Below are positions 1 to 8,250 of a stretch of 64,000 nucleotides of DNA, in pieces. The stretch's first letter is position 1, and each line of letters starts with the position of its first letter. The position numbers and the translations under genes are program-made. The notes below the pieces were generated by a model, which worked only from the letters and a program-made list of their open reading frames with translations, was not told where the DNA came from and did no database searches. Origin of the DNA: Nodularia sp. (in: cyanobacteria) (GTDB taxonomy: Bacteria; Cyanobacteriota; Cyanobacteriia; Cyanobacteriales; Nostocaceae); NCBI GenBank assembly GCA_007692755.1, contig REBL01000141.1, positions 1 to 64,000 on the forward strand, given 5' to 3'.

Positions 1-207
1 GTGATTTGGTTGCCGCTTAAATACAGTGTGGTAAGCTTTTGCAGACTGGCGATTGCATCTGGCAATGTGGTGATTTGGTTGCCGCTTAAATACAGTGTGG
101 TAAGCTTTTGCAGACTGGCGATCGCATCTGGCAATCTGGTGATTTGGTTTTCCCTTAAATCCAGTGTTTTGAGATTTTGCAGCCGGGCGATCGCATCTGG
201 CAATATA
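1..207 (-). repeat. 69-bp tandem repeat encoding leucine-rich repeats
   Basis: Three consecutive 69-bp units start at 1, 70 and 139. The first two differ at only about two positions, and the third is diverged. The period equals 23 codons, one LRR. From the second unit onward the repeats carry a HIP1 octamer at the same codon position (Asp-Ala-Ile-Ala). The near identity of units one and two suggests recent unequal recombination. Confidence 0.8.
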
Positions 208-389
208 CTGATTTGGTTGTAGCTTAAGTTCAAAACTTGCAACCAGTCAAAATCAAATATCTCAGCCGGAATCTTTGCTAATTTTTCCTTGTGATCAGCG
301 TTCCTATCATTGCTTAAATCCAATTTTGGAAGCCGCTTTTCCTTTACTTCCTGAATTTTTTCCCAGACGCGTTGAGGTATTTGTGACAT
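1..389 (-). CDS. Leucine-rich-repeat protein, 5' part only
   Basis: Reading the minus strand from ATG at 389 gives an open frame that leaves the window at its left edge, so only about 129 N-terminal residues are seen. After a charged start (MSQIPQRVWEKIQEVKEKR) and a linker, four 23-residue leucine-rich repeats follow, of the type LPDAIASLQKLTTLYLSGNQIT cut into L-x6-L-x2-L-x-L-x2-N-x-I spacing. LRR arrays are protein-interaction surfaces. In cyanobacteria such N-terminal arrays often precede Roc-COR GTPase domains, but nothing of that kind is visible here, so the function is open. The first 389 bp contain no stop on this strand, and the repeat phase supports the frame. Confidence 0.8.
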   Translation of the reverse strand, partial: MSQIPQRVWEKIQEVKEKRLPKLDLSNDRNADHKEKLAKIPAEIFDFDWLQVLNLSYNQISILPDAIARLQNLKTLDLRENQITRLPDAIASLQKLTTLYLSGNQITTLPDAIASLQKLTTLYLSGNQI

Positions 390-553
390 ATTTGTGCCTT
401 GCAGATAGAAGAAATGCTGCGCCTGTCAGCAACCACATTGTTAAAAGCTATTCACACCAGCATTAGCCAGTTTTACGTAATTATAAGGTCAAATATAGCA
501 CTTTGTGCTGAAATGCAGCAGTTTTTTACGCCACATACGGCACTATCAAACAT

Positions 554-598
554 CCCTCTCCTTACCAAGGAGAGGGACAGGTTTTGCACCGCAAAACC
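554..598. repeat. Two adjacent small hairpins (dispersed-repeat type)
   Basis: CCCTCTCCTT/AAGGAGAGGG forms a perfect 10-bp stem with a 3-base loop (554-576). It is followed by GGTTTTGC/GCAAAACC, an 8-bp stem with the same ACC loop (580-598). The first arm recurs at 14828, 25438, 31014 and 31171, so it is a dispersed element and not a dedicated terminator, although it lies downstream of the leftward pentapeptide gene. Confidence 0.6.
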
Positions 599-616
599 AG
601 GGTGAGGTTCCGTATT

Positions 617-1111
617 CTATCTACATTCCAAAGACTCGCGAGTATCCGCACCAGTCTGAGAATTCACCCCACTAGCCTGAGTGCAAAGTTTTTTAATCTG
701 CGTTCCATCTAAAATTGCATTGGTAAAATCAGCCCCAGTGATGTCAACATCATCAAAAACCGAACGTAACATCATGGCATTAGTAAATACCGCATCAGTT
801 AAATCTGCACCCTTAAACAATGTCAAATAGGCGATACCATTACTAAAATCGACACCATGCATATTCACGCCCTCCAACAGAGAACCGTTAAACACGCCGC
901 CACGGAAATCAGCATTGCTAAAATTAGTATTCTCTAAAGCCACATTGGTAAACTCAGATCCCACCAAATCTTGACCAGAGTAATCCTTAATCTCAACTTC
1001 ATCACCAACCGAACGGGTAATGCTGGAAGAACTAGCAGCTTGTGCCGATAGGGGAGACAAAAACAGAACCGTAGCTAAAACAAAACTAGCCAGTAGTTGC
1101 CAATACTTCAT
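617..1111 (-). CDS. Secreted/lumenal pentapeptide-repeat protein
   Basis: A 164-residue protein. Residues 1-26 form a clear signal peptide (charged start, hydrophobic core, cleavage after AQA). Residues about 40-135 are A(D/N)LxX-type pentapeptide repeats (FTNVA, FSNAD, FRGGV and so on), expected to fold as a right-handed beta helix. The C-terminal tail holds two cysteines about 20 residues apart (LCTQ... LECR), as in thylakoid-lumen pentapeptide proteins of cyanobacteria and plants, where they can form a disulfide. Export to the lumen or periplasm is therefore likely. The molecular role is unknown. It is a single gene transcribed away from gcvT. Confidence 0.85.
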   Translation of the reverse strand: MKYWQLLASFVLATVLFLSPLSAQAASSSSITRSVGDEVEIKDYSGQDLVGSEFTNVALENTNFSNADFRGGVFNGSLLEGVNMHGVDFSNGIAYLTLFKGADLTDAVFTNAMMLRSVFDDVDITGADFTNAILDGTQIKKLCTQASGVNSQTGADTRESLECR

Positions 1112-1124
1112 AATCTTTTATTAA

Positions 1125-1188
1125 CAAATCTCAACAATTGCACTATTTACCATTAAACCTTACAGCTAACTCCAACTGTTGAGATTTG
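1125..1188. repeat. Inverted repeat upstream of gcvT
   Basis: CAAATCTCAACAATTG (1125-1140) and CAACTGTTGAGATTTG (1173-1188) are inverted copies matching at 15 of 16 positions, separated by 32 bases. They lie between the divergent pentapeptide gene and gcvT. They could be a protein-binding site or a transcript hairpin. A shorter relative of the left arm (CAAATCTCAAC) occurs just before the gene at 8251. Confidence 0.55.
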
Positions 1189-1282
1189 CCAGAGATTTGT
1201 GAATCGTCTAAATATACCAATATCCCAAAGGATCAACCATCCCGTAGGATATACATATTGACGTGCGATCGCAAAATTACCT

Positions 1283-2419
1283 GTGGCTAATCAACAAGAC
1301 ATCACCCAATCCCTAGTGCGAACCCCCCTATATCAACTAGGTGCAGAACTCAAAGCCCGCTTTACCAGCTTTGGCGGTTGGGAAATGCCTGTACAATTTG
1401 CTGGTATTAGCAAGGAACACGAAGCCGTGAGAACCGCTGCTGGGATGTTCGATATTTCCCACATGGGCAAATTTACCCTCCAAGGTAAACACCTCATGGA
1501 ACAACTTCAGCGTTTAGTACCTTCAGACTTGAATCGATTGCAACCAGGTCAAGCGCAATATACCGTATTGCTAAATCCCCAAGGGGGAATTATTGACGAC
1601 ATCATTGTTTATTATCAGGGTAAAGATGCCACTGGTGTACAGCAAGCGGCAATTGTTGTCAATGCCTCCACCACTGCTAAAGATAAAGCATGGTTATTGC
1701 AAGAACTTGATTTAAATCAGGTGGAATTTCAAGACCTGTCACCAGAAAAAGTTTTAATTGCTGTCCAAGGGCCAAAAGCAGTGAAATATCTCCAGGCCTT
1801 AGTCAAAGAAGACTTACAACCAATTAAAGCCTTTGGACACCTCCAAGCTACTGTACTGGATAAACCTGCCTTTATTGCCCGCACAGGTTACACCGGCGAA
1901 GATGGCTTTGAGGTGATGGTAGACCCAGATGTGGGAATAGAATTGTGGCAAAAACTCTATAAAGCTGGCGTTACTCCCTGCGGACTAGGTGCTAGAGACA
2001 CTCTGCGACTAGAAGCAGCAATGGCACTTTATGGACAAGATATCGACGACACCACCACACCCCTAGAAGCAGGTTTGAGTTGGCTAGTTCACCTCGATAC
2101 CAAAGGTGATTTTATCGGTCGAGAAGTTTTAGCACAGCAAAAAGCCGATGGAGTGCAGAAGCGATTAATCGGATTACAAATGTCAGGGCGTAATATTGCC
2201 CGTCATGGTTACCCAGTTGTTTCCGCAGGTAAAGTCGTGGGAGAGATTACCAGTGGAACATTATCGCCTACACTGGGTTATCCCATAGCCTTAGCCTACG
2301 TTCCCACGACCCTAGCAAAGGTTGGTGAACAGCTAGAAGTGGAAATTCGGGGCAAGACTTACCCAGGCGTTGTAGTCAAACGTCCCTTTTATCGCTCCAA
2401 AAATCGTGTCACTAGCTGA
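1283..2419 (+). CDS. gcvT: Aminomethyltransferase, glycine cleavage T protein
   Basis: This 378-residue T protein of the glycine cleavage system takes the aminomethyl group from the H protein and, with tetrahydrofolate, releases ammonia and methylene-THF. The sequence shows the family landmarks: FGGWEMPVQF near the N terminus, MFDISHMGK, GYTGEDGFE, and the C-terminal barrel motif SGTLSPTLG. Length is normal for the family. The start is GTG at 1283 without a clear Shine-Dalgarno sequence; no better upstream start matches the family. gcvH and gcvP follow on the same strand, so the decarboxylating system is encoded here complete except for the shared L protein. In cyanobacteria it serves photorespiratory glycine metabolism. 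Confidence 0.96.
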   Translation: MANQQDITQSLVRTPLYQLGAELKARFTSFGGWEMPVQFAGISKEHEAVRTAAGMFDISHMGKFTLQGKHLMEQLQRLVPSDLNRLQPGQAQYTVLLNPQGGIIDDIIVYYQGKDATGVQQAAIVVNASTTAKDKAWLLQELDLNQVEFQDLSPEKVLIAVQGPKAVKYLQALVKEDLQPIKAFGHLQATVLDKPAFIARTGYTGEDGFEVMVDPDVGIELWQKLYKAGVTPCGLGARDTLRLEAAMALYGQDIDDTTTPLEAGLSWLVHLDTKGDFIGREVLAQQKADGVQKRLIGLQMSGRNIARHGYPVVSAGKVVGEITSGTLSPTLGYPIALAYVPTTLAKVGEQLEVEIRGKTYPGVVVKRPFYRSKNRVTS

Positions 2420-2520
2420 TAATGTGTTTTGAGTTACTCAATCTCAACTATGGTTAATTACTGACCATAACTTGGATAACTTGGGGGCGCTAACTATTTT
2501 GATATGGAAGGAAAAGAGAT

Positions 2521-2910
2521 ATGTCTTTTGAATATCCGCAGGATTTTAGATACCTGGATACTCATGAATACGTGCGGCTAGATGGTGAAATTGGCACTAT
2601 TGGCATCACTGAATTTGCTGTAGACCAAATGGGTGATGTAGTCTTTTTGGAACTACCAGACATTGGTGACCTGCTGACGAAGGGAGAAACTTTTGGCACT
2701 ATTGAATCTGTGAAAGCTGTTGAAGACCTGAATTCACCAGTCACCGGCACAGTCATAGAACGCAATGAAGCTTTAATTGATTCTCCTGAAGAAGTGTCAG
2801 ATGACCCCTATGGGGAAGCCTGGTTCTTAAAAGTACGTGTCAATGATGCCGATGAAGTCCTGGATGCTTTGACAGCCGATGAGTATCGCGCTTTGGTAGA
2901 AGGCGAGTAA
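2521..2910 (+). CDS. gcvH: Glycine cleavage system H protein
   Basis: A 129-residue lipoyl carrier protein that shuttles the aminomethyl intermediate between the P, T and L proteins. The lipoylation site is the Lys in [12 protein letters not shown], at about residue 65, in the expected hairpin. The C-terminal [15 protein letters not shown] block is typical. A good purine-rich Shine-Dalgarno sequence (GGAAGG, then AAAAGAGAT) precedes the ATG. It lies 101 bp after gcvT and about 240 bp before gcvP, with a strong hairpin in the second gap, so expression of gcvP may be partly uncoupled. Confidence 0.96.
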   Translation: MSFEYPQDFRYLDTHEYVRLDGEIGTIGITEFAVDQMGDVVFLELPDIGDLLTKGETFGTIESVKAVEDLNSPVTGTVIERNEALIDSPEEVSDDPYGEAWFLKVRVNDADEVLDALTADEYRALVEGE

Positions 2911-2918
2911 GAATATTG

Positions 2919-2951
2919 AGTGAAAAGTCAGAGTTATTTTGACTTTTCACT
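2919..2951. terminator. Strong hairpin between gcvH and gcvP
   Basis: AGTGAAAAGTCA (2919-2930) and TGACTTTTCACT (2940-2951) form a perfect 12-bp stem with a 9-base loop, nine bases after the gcvH stop. The T tract that would make it a standard intrinsic terminator is weak (T in the 3' arm only), so it may be a terminator, an attenuator or an mRNA-stabilising hairpin. Confidence 0.55.
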
Positions 2952-2987
2952 AAATTACAGCATATTTCATTTGAGTGAAGTACACTA

Positions 2988-3008
2988 GGGCGGGCAAGAT
3001 GCCCACCC
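2988..3008. repeat. Small dispersed hairpin before gcvP
   Basis: GGGCGGGCA, three loop bases, then TGCCCACCC: a 9-bp stem with one G-T pair. GC-rich hairpins of this form are common interspersed elements between cyanobacterial genes. It lies in the gcvH-gcvP gap and has no visible T tract. Confidence 0.45.
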
Positions 3009-3147
3009 CACAAGAGTTTTAACATAAAACGGGTCAAACCATGTCGTTCACAAATTAGCCATGAAATCTAGATGAATTAATCCCTAACTCCCACTTGTGA
3101 GGAGTATTTGTTGCAAAATATTAAATAGTTACGTTTGGAGTTCACTT

Positions 3148-6054
3148 GTGGTAAATTACGCCCCTATTACTAAATCAAGCCATCAACCAATGGTGAGTCA
3201 AAAGAGTCAGAAGTCAAGTAGTTTCGCAAAACGACACATTGGCCCTGATTCTGCTGACATCCAGCAAATGCTTGAGGTTTTGGGTTTACAAAATCTGGAC
3301 TCCCTCATTGACAAAACAGTACCGCAGGGTATTCGGCTGCAAAATACGCTGAAGTTACCAGCAGCGCAAAGTGAGTATGCCGCACTGGCTAAGTTAAAAC
3401 AAATTGCTGCTAAAAATCAGGTGTGCCGTTCATATATCGGTACGGGATATTACGACTGCATCACCCCTCCGGTAATTCAGCGCAATATTCTGGAAAACCC
3501 TGGTTGGTATACAGCCTATACTCCCTATCAGCCAGAAATTGCCCAAGGGCGACTGGAAGCGCTGCTAAATTTCCAGACGATGATTATCGACCTGACAGGG
3601 TTGGAAATTGCTAATGCTTCCTTGTTGGATGAAGCGACAGCGGCCGCAGAAGCCATGAGTCTCAGTTATGGTGTTTGCAAAAGTCAGGCAAATGCTTATT
3701 TTGTCTCTGATGAGTGTCATCCCCAAACTATCGATGTCTTAAAAACTAGGGCTAAACCCTTGGGGATTAAGATTATTATCGGCGATCATCAGACATTTGA
3801 TTTTGCTGAACCGATTTTTGGGGCTGTTCTGCAATATCCCGCCAGTGATGGCACGATTTACGACTACCGCGCTTTTATTGAAAAAGCCCATGCTGAGGGT
3901 GCATTGGTGACGGTAGCAGCAGACCCTTTAAGTTTAACTTTACTTACACCACCTGGAGAATTTGGGGCTGATATTGCTGTGGGTAGTACCCAGCGCTTTG
4001 GTATTCCCTTGGGGTTTGGGGGACCTCATGCGGCTTACTTCGCTACGAAAGAACAGTATAAACGGCAGGTTCCAGGGCGAATCGTAGGAGTATCAAAGGA
4101 TACTCAAGGCAAATCGGCTTTACGTCTGGCTTTGCAAACCCGTGAACAGCACATCCGCCGGGAAAAAGCCACGAGTAATATCTGTACTGCACAGGTGTTA
4201 TTGGCAGTAATGGCTAGTATGTACGCTGTATATCATGGTGCAGATGGTATTAGAAATATTGCTGAGAATATTCACCAGTTAACTGTAACTTTGGCCGCAG
4301 GATTAAAACGACTGGGTTACAGTATTAGTTCGGAACATTTCTTTGATACCCTGCGAGTGGATTTAGGTACACACTCTGCTGAAAGTATTTTAGAAGCTTG
4401 TCAAGAGCGAAATATTAATCTGCGGGTTTTTGATGCCACATCTGTGGGCATTTCTTTAGACGAAACCACTACACCAGAAGATTTAATCAACCTCTGGCAA
4501 ATTTTCGCGCTTACAGATCATCTCCCTTTTACCATAGAAGAGTTAACTTCTTCTCCCTCTTCTCATGTACCTTTACCCCGTACCAGTACCTATCTAACTC
4601 ATCCTGTATTCAATCGCTATCACTCAGAAACTGAGTTGTTGCGTTATCTGCATCAGCTAGAAACGAAGGATTTATCTTTAACTACATCGATGATTCCTTT
4701 GGGTTCATGCACAATGAAGTTGAATGCAACGGCGGAGATGATTCCGGTTTCTTGGGAGGAATTTGGCAAGATTCATCCGTTTGCGCCACCATCGCAAACA
4801 CGGGGTTATCAAATTCTGTTCCAACAACTTGAGGCTTGGTTGGCTGAAATTACGGGATTTGCGGGAGTTTCTCTACAACCTAATGCTGGTTCTCAAGGGG
4901 AATACGCCGGACTGTTAGTGATTCATCAATATCATGAAAGTCGTGGGGAAGGACATCGGAATATCTGTTTAATTCCTTCGTCAGCACATGGAACTAACCC
5001 AGCTAGTGCGGTGATGTGTGGTATGAAGGTGGTTGCAGTTGCTTGTGATGCAGATGGCAATATTGACCTGGATGACTTGAAGGCGAAGGCGGAAAAGCAC
5101 AGTCAGCAATTAGCGGCTTTAATGGTGACTTATCCTTCAACTCACGGTGTGTTTGAGGAAGGTATTCAGGAAATCTGCGCTGTTGTGCATGGTCACGGTG
5201 GACAAGTTTATATGGATGGGGCGAATATGAATGCCCAAGTGGGTATTTGCCGTCCTGGTGATATTGGCGCAGATGTCTGTCATTTAAATCTGCATAAAAC
5301 TTTTTGCATTCCTCATGGTGGCGGTGGCCCTGGGATGGGGCCGATTGGTGTGGCTGACCATCTTGTACCGTTCCTTCCTGGACATCCTGTTGTACCGACA
5401 AATCAGCATTCTCAAATTGGGGCGATCGCAGCTGCGCCTTGGGGTAGTGCTAGTATTTTAGTGATTTCCTGGATGTATATTGCCATGATGGGCGCTGAGG
5501 GTTTGACTCATGCAACTAAGGTGGCAATTCTTAATGCTAATTACATCGCCCACAGACTCAGTGATTACTATCCGGTGCTGTATAAGGGGAAAAATGATTT
5601 AGTTGCCCATGAGTGTATTTTAGATTTGCGATCGCTCAAAAAATCTGCGAGTATCGAAATCGATGATATTGCCAAGCGGCTGATAGATTATGGTTTCCAT
5701 GCGCCCACTGTCTCTTGGCCTGTGGCGGGTACGATTATGGTGGAACCGACGGAAAGCGAGTCGAAGGAGGAGTTAGACCGTTTCTGTGAGGCTTTGATTG
5801 CTATTCGTGGGGAAATCTCGGCTATTGAATCTGGGAAGATGGATATTCACGATAATCTTTTGAAGAATGCACCCCATACTGCCGAAAGTTTGATTACGGG
5901 TGAGTGGAATCATGGCTATTCTCGTGAACAAGCCGCCTATCCTGCACCTTGGACGCGTGAACATAAGTTCTGGCCGAATGTGGGGAGAATTGATGCGGCT
6001 TTTGGCGATCGCAATTTTGTTTGTTCTTGTCTGCCGATGGAGGCTTATAACTAG
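3148..6054 (+). CDS. gcvP: Glycine dehydrogenase (decarboxylating), P protein
   Basis: The PLP-dependent P protein decarboxylates glycine and loads the aminomethyl group on GcvH. It is the long homodimeric form (about 968 residues), with N- and C-terminal halves in one chain. Landmarks are FAKRHIGP at the start, [28 protein letters not shown], and the PLP lysine in [18 protein letters not shown]. The frame is open from 3097, but GTG at 3148 has GGAG seven bases upstream, whereas the earlier codons give a Cys-rich non-conserved extension. ATG at 3190 is another possible start. A terminator-like hairpin follows the stop, closing the gcvT-gcvH-gcvP unit. Confidence 0.95.
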   Translation: MVNYAPITKSSHQPMVSQKSQKSSSFAKRHIGPDSADIQQMLEVLGLQNLDSLIDKTVPQGIRLQNTLKLPAAQSEYAALAKLKQIAAKNQVCRSYIGTGYYDCITPPVIQRNILENPGWYTAYTPYQPEIAQGRLEALLNFQTMIIDLTGLEIANASLLDEATAAAEAMSLSYGVCKSQANAYFVSDECHPQTIDVLKTRAKPLGIKIIIGDHQTFDFAEPIFGAVLQYPASDGTIYDYRAFIEKAHAEGALVTVAADPLSLTLLTPPGEFGADIAVGSTQRFGIPLGFGGPHAAYFATKEQYKRQVPGRIVGVSKDTQGKSALRLALQTREQHIRREKATSNICTAQVLLAVMASMYAVYHGADGIRNIAENIHQLTVTLAAGLKRLGYSISSEHFFDTLRVDLGTHSAESILEACQERNINLRVFDATSVGISLDETTTPEDLINLWQIFALTDHLPFTIEELTSSPSSHVPLPRTSTYLTHPVFNRYHSETELLRYLHQLETKDLSLTTSMIPLGSCTMKLNATAEMIPVSWEEFGKIHPFAPPSQTRGYQILFQQLEAWLAEITGFAGVSLQPNAGSQGEYAGLLVIHQYHESRGEGHRNICLIPSSAHGTNPASAVMCGMKVVAVACDADGNIDLDDLKAKAEKHSQQLAALMVTYPSTHGVFEEGIQEICAVVHGHGGQVYMDGANMNAQVGICRPGDIGADVCHLNLHKTFCIPHGGGGPGMGPIGVADHLVPFLPGHPVVPTNQHSQIGAIAAAPWGSASILVISWMYIAMMGAEGLTHATKVAILNANYIAHRLSDYYPVLYKGKNDLVAHECILDLRSLKKSASIEIDDIAKRLIDYGFHAPTVSWPVAGTIMVEPTESESKEELDRFCEALIAIRGEISAIESGKMDIHDNLLKNAPHTAESLITGEWNHGYSREQAAYPAPWTREHKFWPNVGRIDAAFGDRNFVCSCLPMEAYN

Positions 6055-6088
6055 GCTTTGCTGATTTAATTAAGAAATTTACCCCTAA

Positions 6089-6127
6089 CCCCTCTCTTTG
6101 TCAAGGCGAGGGGTGTTTTTTAATTTT
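6089..6127 (+). terminator. Intrinsic terminator after gcvP
   Basis: A CCCCTC...GAGGGG stem (6089-6113), with further partial pairing inside, is followed by TGTTTTTTAATTTTT. It lies 35 bases after the gcvP stop and has the layout of a Rho-independent terminator. Confidence 0.7.
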
Positions 6128-6130
6128 TAT

Positions 6131-6155
6131 CACGCAGAGGCGCAGAGACGCAGAG
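6131..6155. repeat. GCAGAGRCGC-type interspersed repeat
   Basis: Three near-copies of CGCAGAG(G/A) in a row. The reverse complement of the same motif forms the end of lanM (28821-28845), and a degenerate copy lies at 59554-59570. It is a dispersed repeat of this genome type and does not code here. Confidence 0.5.
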
Positions 6156-6173
6156 GAGGAGGAAGAGATGAGG

Positions 6174-7046
6174 CTAAATTTTGGGAATTCTCTCTAATTC
6201 TGTTTTGATGGGTAGGGGTTGATAGCCTAATGCAAAGGCTTTGGTACTATCTAAGGATACATCGGCGGGTCTTGGTGCTGCCATTTTTATGTCTTGCTGT
6301 TGGCAACTTTTGAGTCCGGTTTCTGGGAGTTGAAATACTTCTATTAGTAGCTTGCCGAAATCGTAGCGCGAAATTCGCTCTTTTCCACCCAGGTGAATGT
6401 ATCCGTTGATTTTTTCTAATGCTAATAAAATTCCTTTGGCGGCTGTGATTCCACTGGCTGGGGTGCGAAATTCATCTGTGAATAATTTTAATTCTTTGCC
6501 CTCTTTTAAGGTTTGAATAAATGGTTGGATGAAGCTTTTGGCTGTTGGTGTTTCTCTGCCAAACATTAAGGGCATTCGACATATTGCTGTCATGGGATAT
6601 CGTTCTAACATTCCTGTTTCTGCCATGACTTTTTGTTCGCCGTAAAGGTTGACAGGAGACACAGAATCTGTTTCTTTATAGGGTGCATTTAAACCATCAA
6701 AAACTAGGTCTGTTGATGTGAAGGCGCAAGGGATGGCATAATCTGCACAAAGTCCGGCAATATTACAGGATGCTGTTACATTAATTTTCTCTGTTTCTTG
6801 GGGATGGGTTTGACAATAGTTCGGTTGCGAGCGCGCGGCTGTATGTATTACTGCATTGGGACTGATATCATTGAAGAGGCGCTTGATTTCTGCAAAATTT
6901 GTTAAGTTAACTGGCAGAATTTTGATTCCTGGTAGGTCTATAAATTGACTGCAATAAGTACCATAAACTTCCCATTCTTGTTTTGCTAGTTGGCAAAGAT
7001 GCCACCCTAAGAAACCACTGGCTCCGGTGATTAAGATTTTTTTCAT
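6174..7046 (-). CDS. NAD-dependent epimerase / dTDP-4-dehydrorhamnose reductase-like protein
   Basis: An extended short-chain dehydrogenase of the RmlD type. The Rossmann motif GASGFLG lies near the N terminus. A Ser/Thr-rich STDLVFDG segment follows, then the catalytic YGEQK (YxxxK) motif. RmlD-like enzymes reduce nucleotide-linked 4-keto sugars, but the substrate cannot be read from the sequence, and there is no rfb cluster nearby. The frame opens with GTG at 7064; ATG at 7046 gives MKKILITGASG, the usual family start, and is preferred. The gene ends only about 120 bp from gcvP, convergent with it. The TPR gene lies upstream, ending on the same strand. Confidence 0.8.
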   Translation of the reverse strand: MKKILITGASGFLGWHLCQLAKQEWEVYGTYCSQFIDLPGIKILPVNLTNFAEIKRLFNDISPNAVIHTAARSQPNYCQTHPQETEKINVTASCNIAGLCADYAIPCAFTSTDLVFDGLNAPYKETDSVSPVNLYGEQKVMAETGMLERYPMTAICRMPLMFGRETPTAKSFIQPFIQTLKEGKELKLFTDEFRTPASGITAAKGILLALEKINGYIHLGGKERISRYDFGKLLIEVFQLPETGLKSCQQQDIKMAAPRPADVSLDSTKAFALGYQPLPIKTELERIPKI

Positions 7047-7074
7047 TAGTGGAGTATGATGCACTCTACAATGA

Positions 7075-7818
7075 TTATTGAATTATTTTTTTAAACTGTT
7101 CATGATTACGCACTTTATCAAAATCTGGGTCAGTTTTTGCTAACTCTTCATACTTGCCAGGAAGCAGTTCTATGGCTTTTTGCAGATTCTCAATTGCTAA
7201 ATCAATGTTTTCTTGTAAGGCATAAGCACAAGCTATATTGTAATAGGCTTGATGCTTGTTGGGCTGAATCGCGATCGCCTGATTATAAGATACCATAGCT
7301 TCTGGGTATTTTTGCATTTTTGTCAGGACAATTCCACGGTTAATCCAGGCTTCATGTTTCTTTGGCTGGAGAGCGATCGCCTTATCGTATGATGCTAGTG
7401 CTTCTAGATGTTTTTTCAATGCTGTTAAAGCATTACCCCGATTATACCAAGCTTCATCTTTTTCGGGTTGCAGTGCGATCGCTTGATCATAAGACTCTAA
7501 TGCTTCTTGGTACTGCTGCAATGATATCAGCGCATTGCCACGATTTATCCAAGTGTCAGGACTCTTCGGTTGGACAGCGATCGCCTTGTCATATACTTTA
7601 ACAGCATCTTGGTAGCGTTGCGTGTCTAGTAAACTATTAGCTTGATGAAATAAATTTTGCCCTTTTTGGGTAGCCTTAGCTTCTGTAAGTAGCTGGGCAA
7701 CATTAATTTCTTGTACTACTTGCGTAGCATATTTCGTTGATGTTCCTGTCCCATCACCACAGCCAAATGTGAATAAACTAATAACACTAGAGGCAATTAA
7801 GCAACGCCAGAAAACCAT
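7075..7818 (-). CDS. TPR-repeat protein with N-terminal membrane anchor
   Basis: About 247 residues from ATG at 7818, which has AGG seven bases upstream; a TTG at 7845 is less likely. The N terminus is a signal/anchor helix ending in FTFGCGDG. The Cys could be a lipoprotein site, though the lipobox is not canonical. Residues about 65-210 hold five tetratricopeptide repeats of 34 residues (WINRGNAL, YQEALESYDQAIALQP and similar). The C-terminal LLPGKYEELAKTDPDFD...QFKKII is typical of cyanobacterial TPR proteins. It is a protein-interaction scaffold of unknown partner. Four TPR units carry a HIP1 octamer at the same place (Ala-Ile-Ala). Confidence 0.85.
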   Translation of the reverse strand: MVFWRCLIASSVISLFTFGCGDGTGTSTKYATQVVQEINVAQLLTEAKATQKGQNLFHQANSLLDTQRYQDAVKVYDKAIAVQPKSPDTWINRGNALISLQQYQEALESYDQAIALQPEKDEAWYNRGNALTALKKHLEALASYDKAIALQPKKHEAWINRGIVLTKMQKYPEAMVSYNQAIAIQPNKHQAYYNIACAYALQENIDLAIENLQKAIELLPGKYEELAKTDPDFDKVRNHEQFKKIIQ

Positions 7819-8250
7819 GCTATACCTACACAATTCATAAAACAATGTTCAAACTTCTTGAAGTTTTATAATATTATCAAAAAACTTGGGATATTTTAAT
7901 TAATTTTTTCTGATCAGGTAAATTAACTCTGTTCATTTTGGGACGTTTTTCTCACAAGTAGGCGATCACAATCATGATAATAGGGAGTATAACCATAGTA
8001 AAAACCGTGGAAAATTTGTTGTAAATATTACACTTTTGATACAGCATTCTTCTCCCTATAGCGACGCGATTCATAGCGTCTGAGATGCTGAGATTCATCG
8101 CGTATATACATCAGTGATAACTTGCGGGGCGTAGGCATAGAATTAATTAACCACAGATAATTTTGTACATCTTAAAATCTATAAACCATTAACTACGAGT
8201 CCGGAATTTATATAAAACAAATCTCAACCTGTTGGGTCAAAATAGTAAGC
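7819..8250. other. Intergenic region with palindromic dispersed repeat
   Basis: A 432-bp gap between divergent genes. It contains a GACGC...GCGTC palindrome at 8063-8080, followed by the half-copy GATTCATCGCG (8093-8103). These belong to the AGACGCGATGAATCGCGTCT repeat family seen at 34325 and 43548. The segment just before the 8251 gene has CAAATCTCAACCTGTTGGG, resembling the arms at 1125-1188. No gene was recognised; both flanking promoters must lie here. Confidence 0.5.

Noticed and set aside
1-207. Regular repeats at the left edge as a CRISPR array
   Set aside because: The 69-bp units are contiguous without variable spacers, and translate into leucine-rich repeats on the minus strand.
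275-605. Two small plus-strand open frames
   Set aside because: They lie opposite the LRR gene or over dispersed hairpins, and have no ribosome site or recognisable sequence.
1112-1282. Glycine riboswitch upstream of gcvT
   Set aside because: No glycine aptamer consensus segments were found; only an inverted repeat is present.
5003-5401. 132-codon minus-strand frame inside gcvP
   Set aside because: Antisense shadow of a strongly conserved gene, His/Pro-rich and without features.
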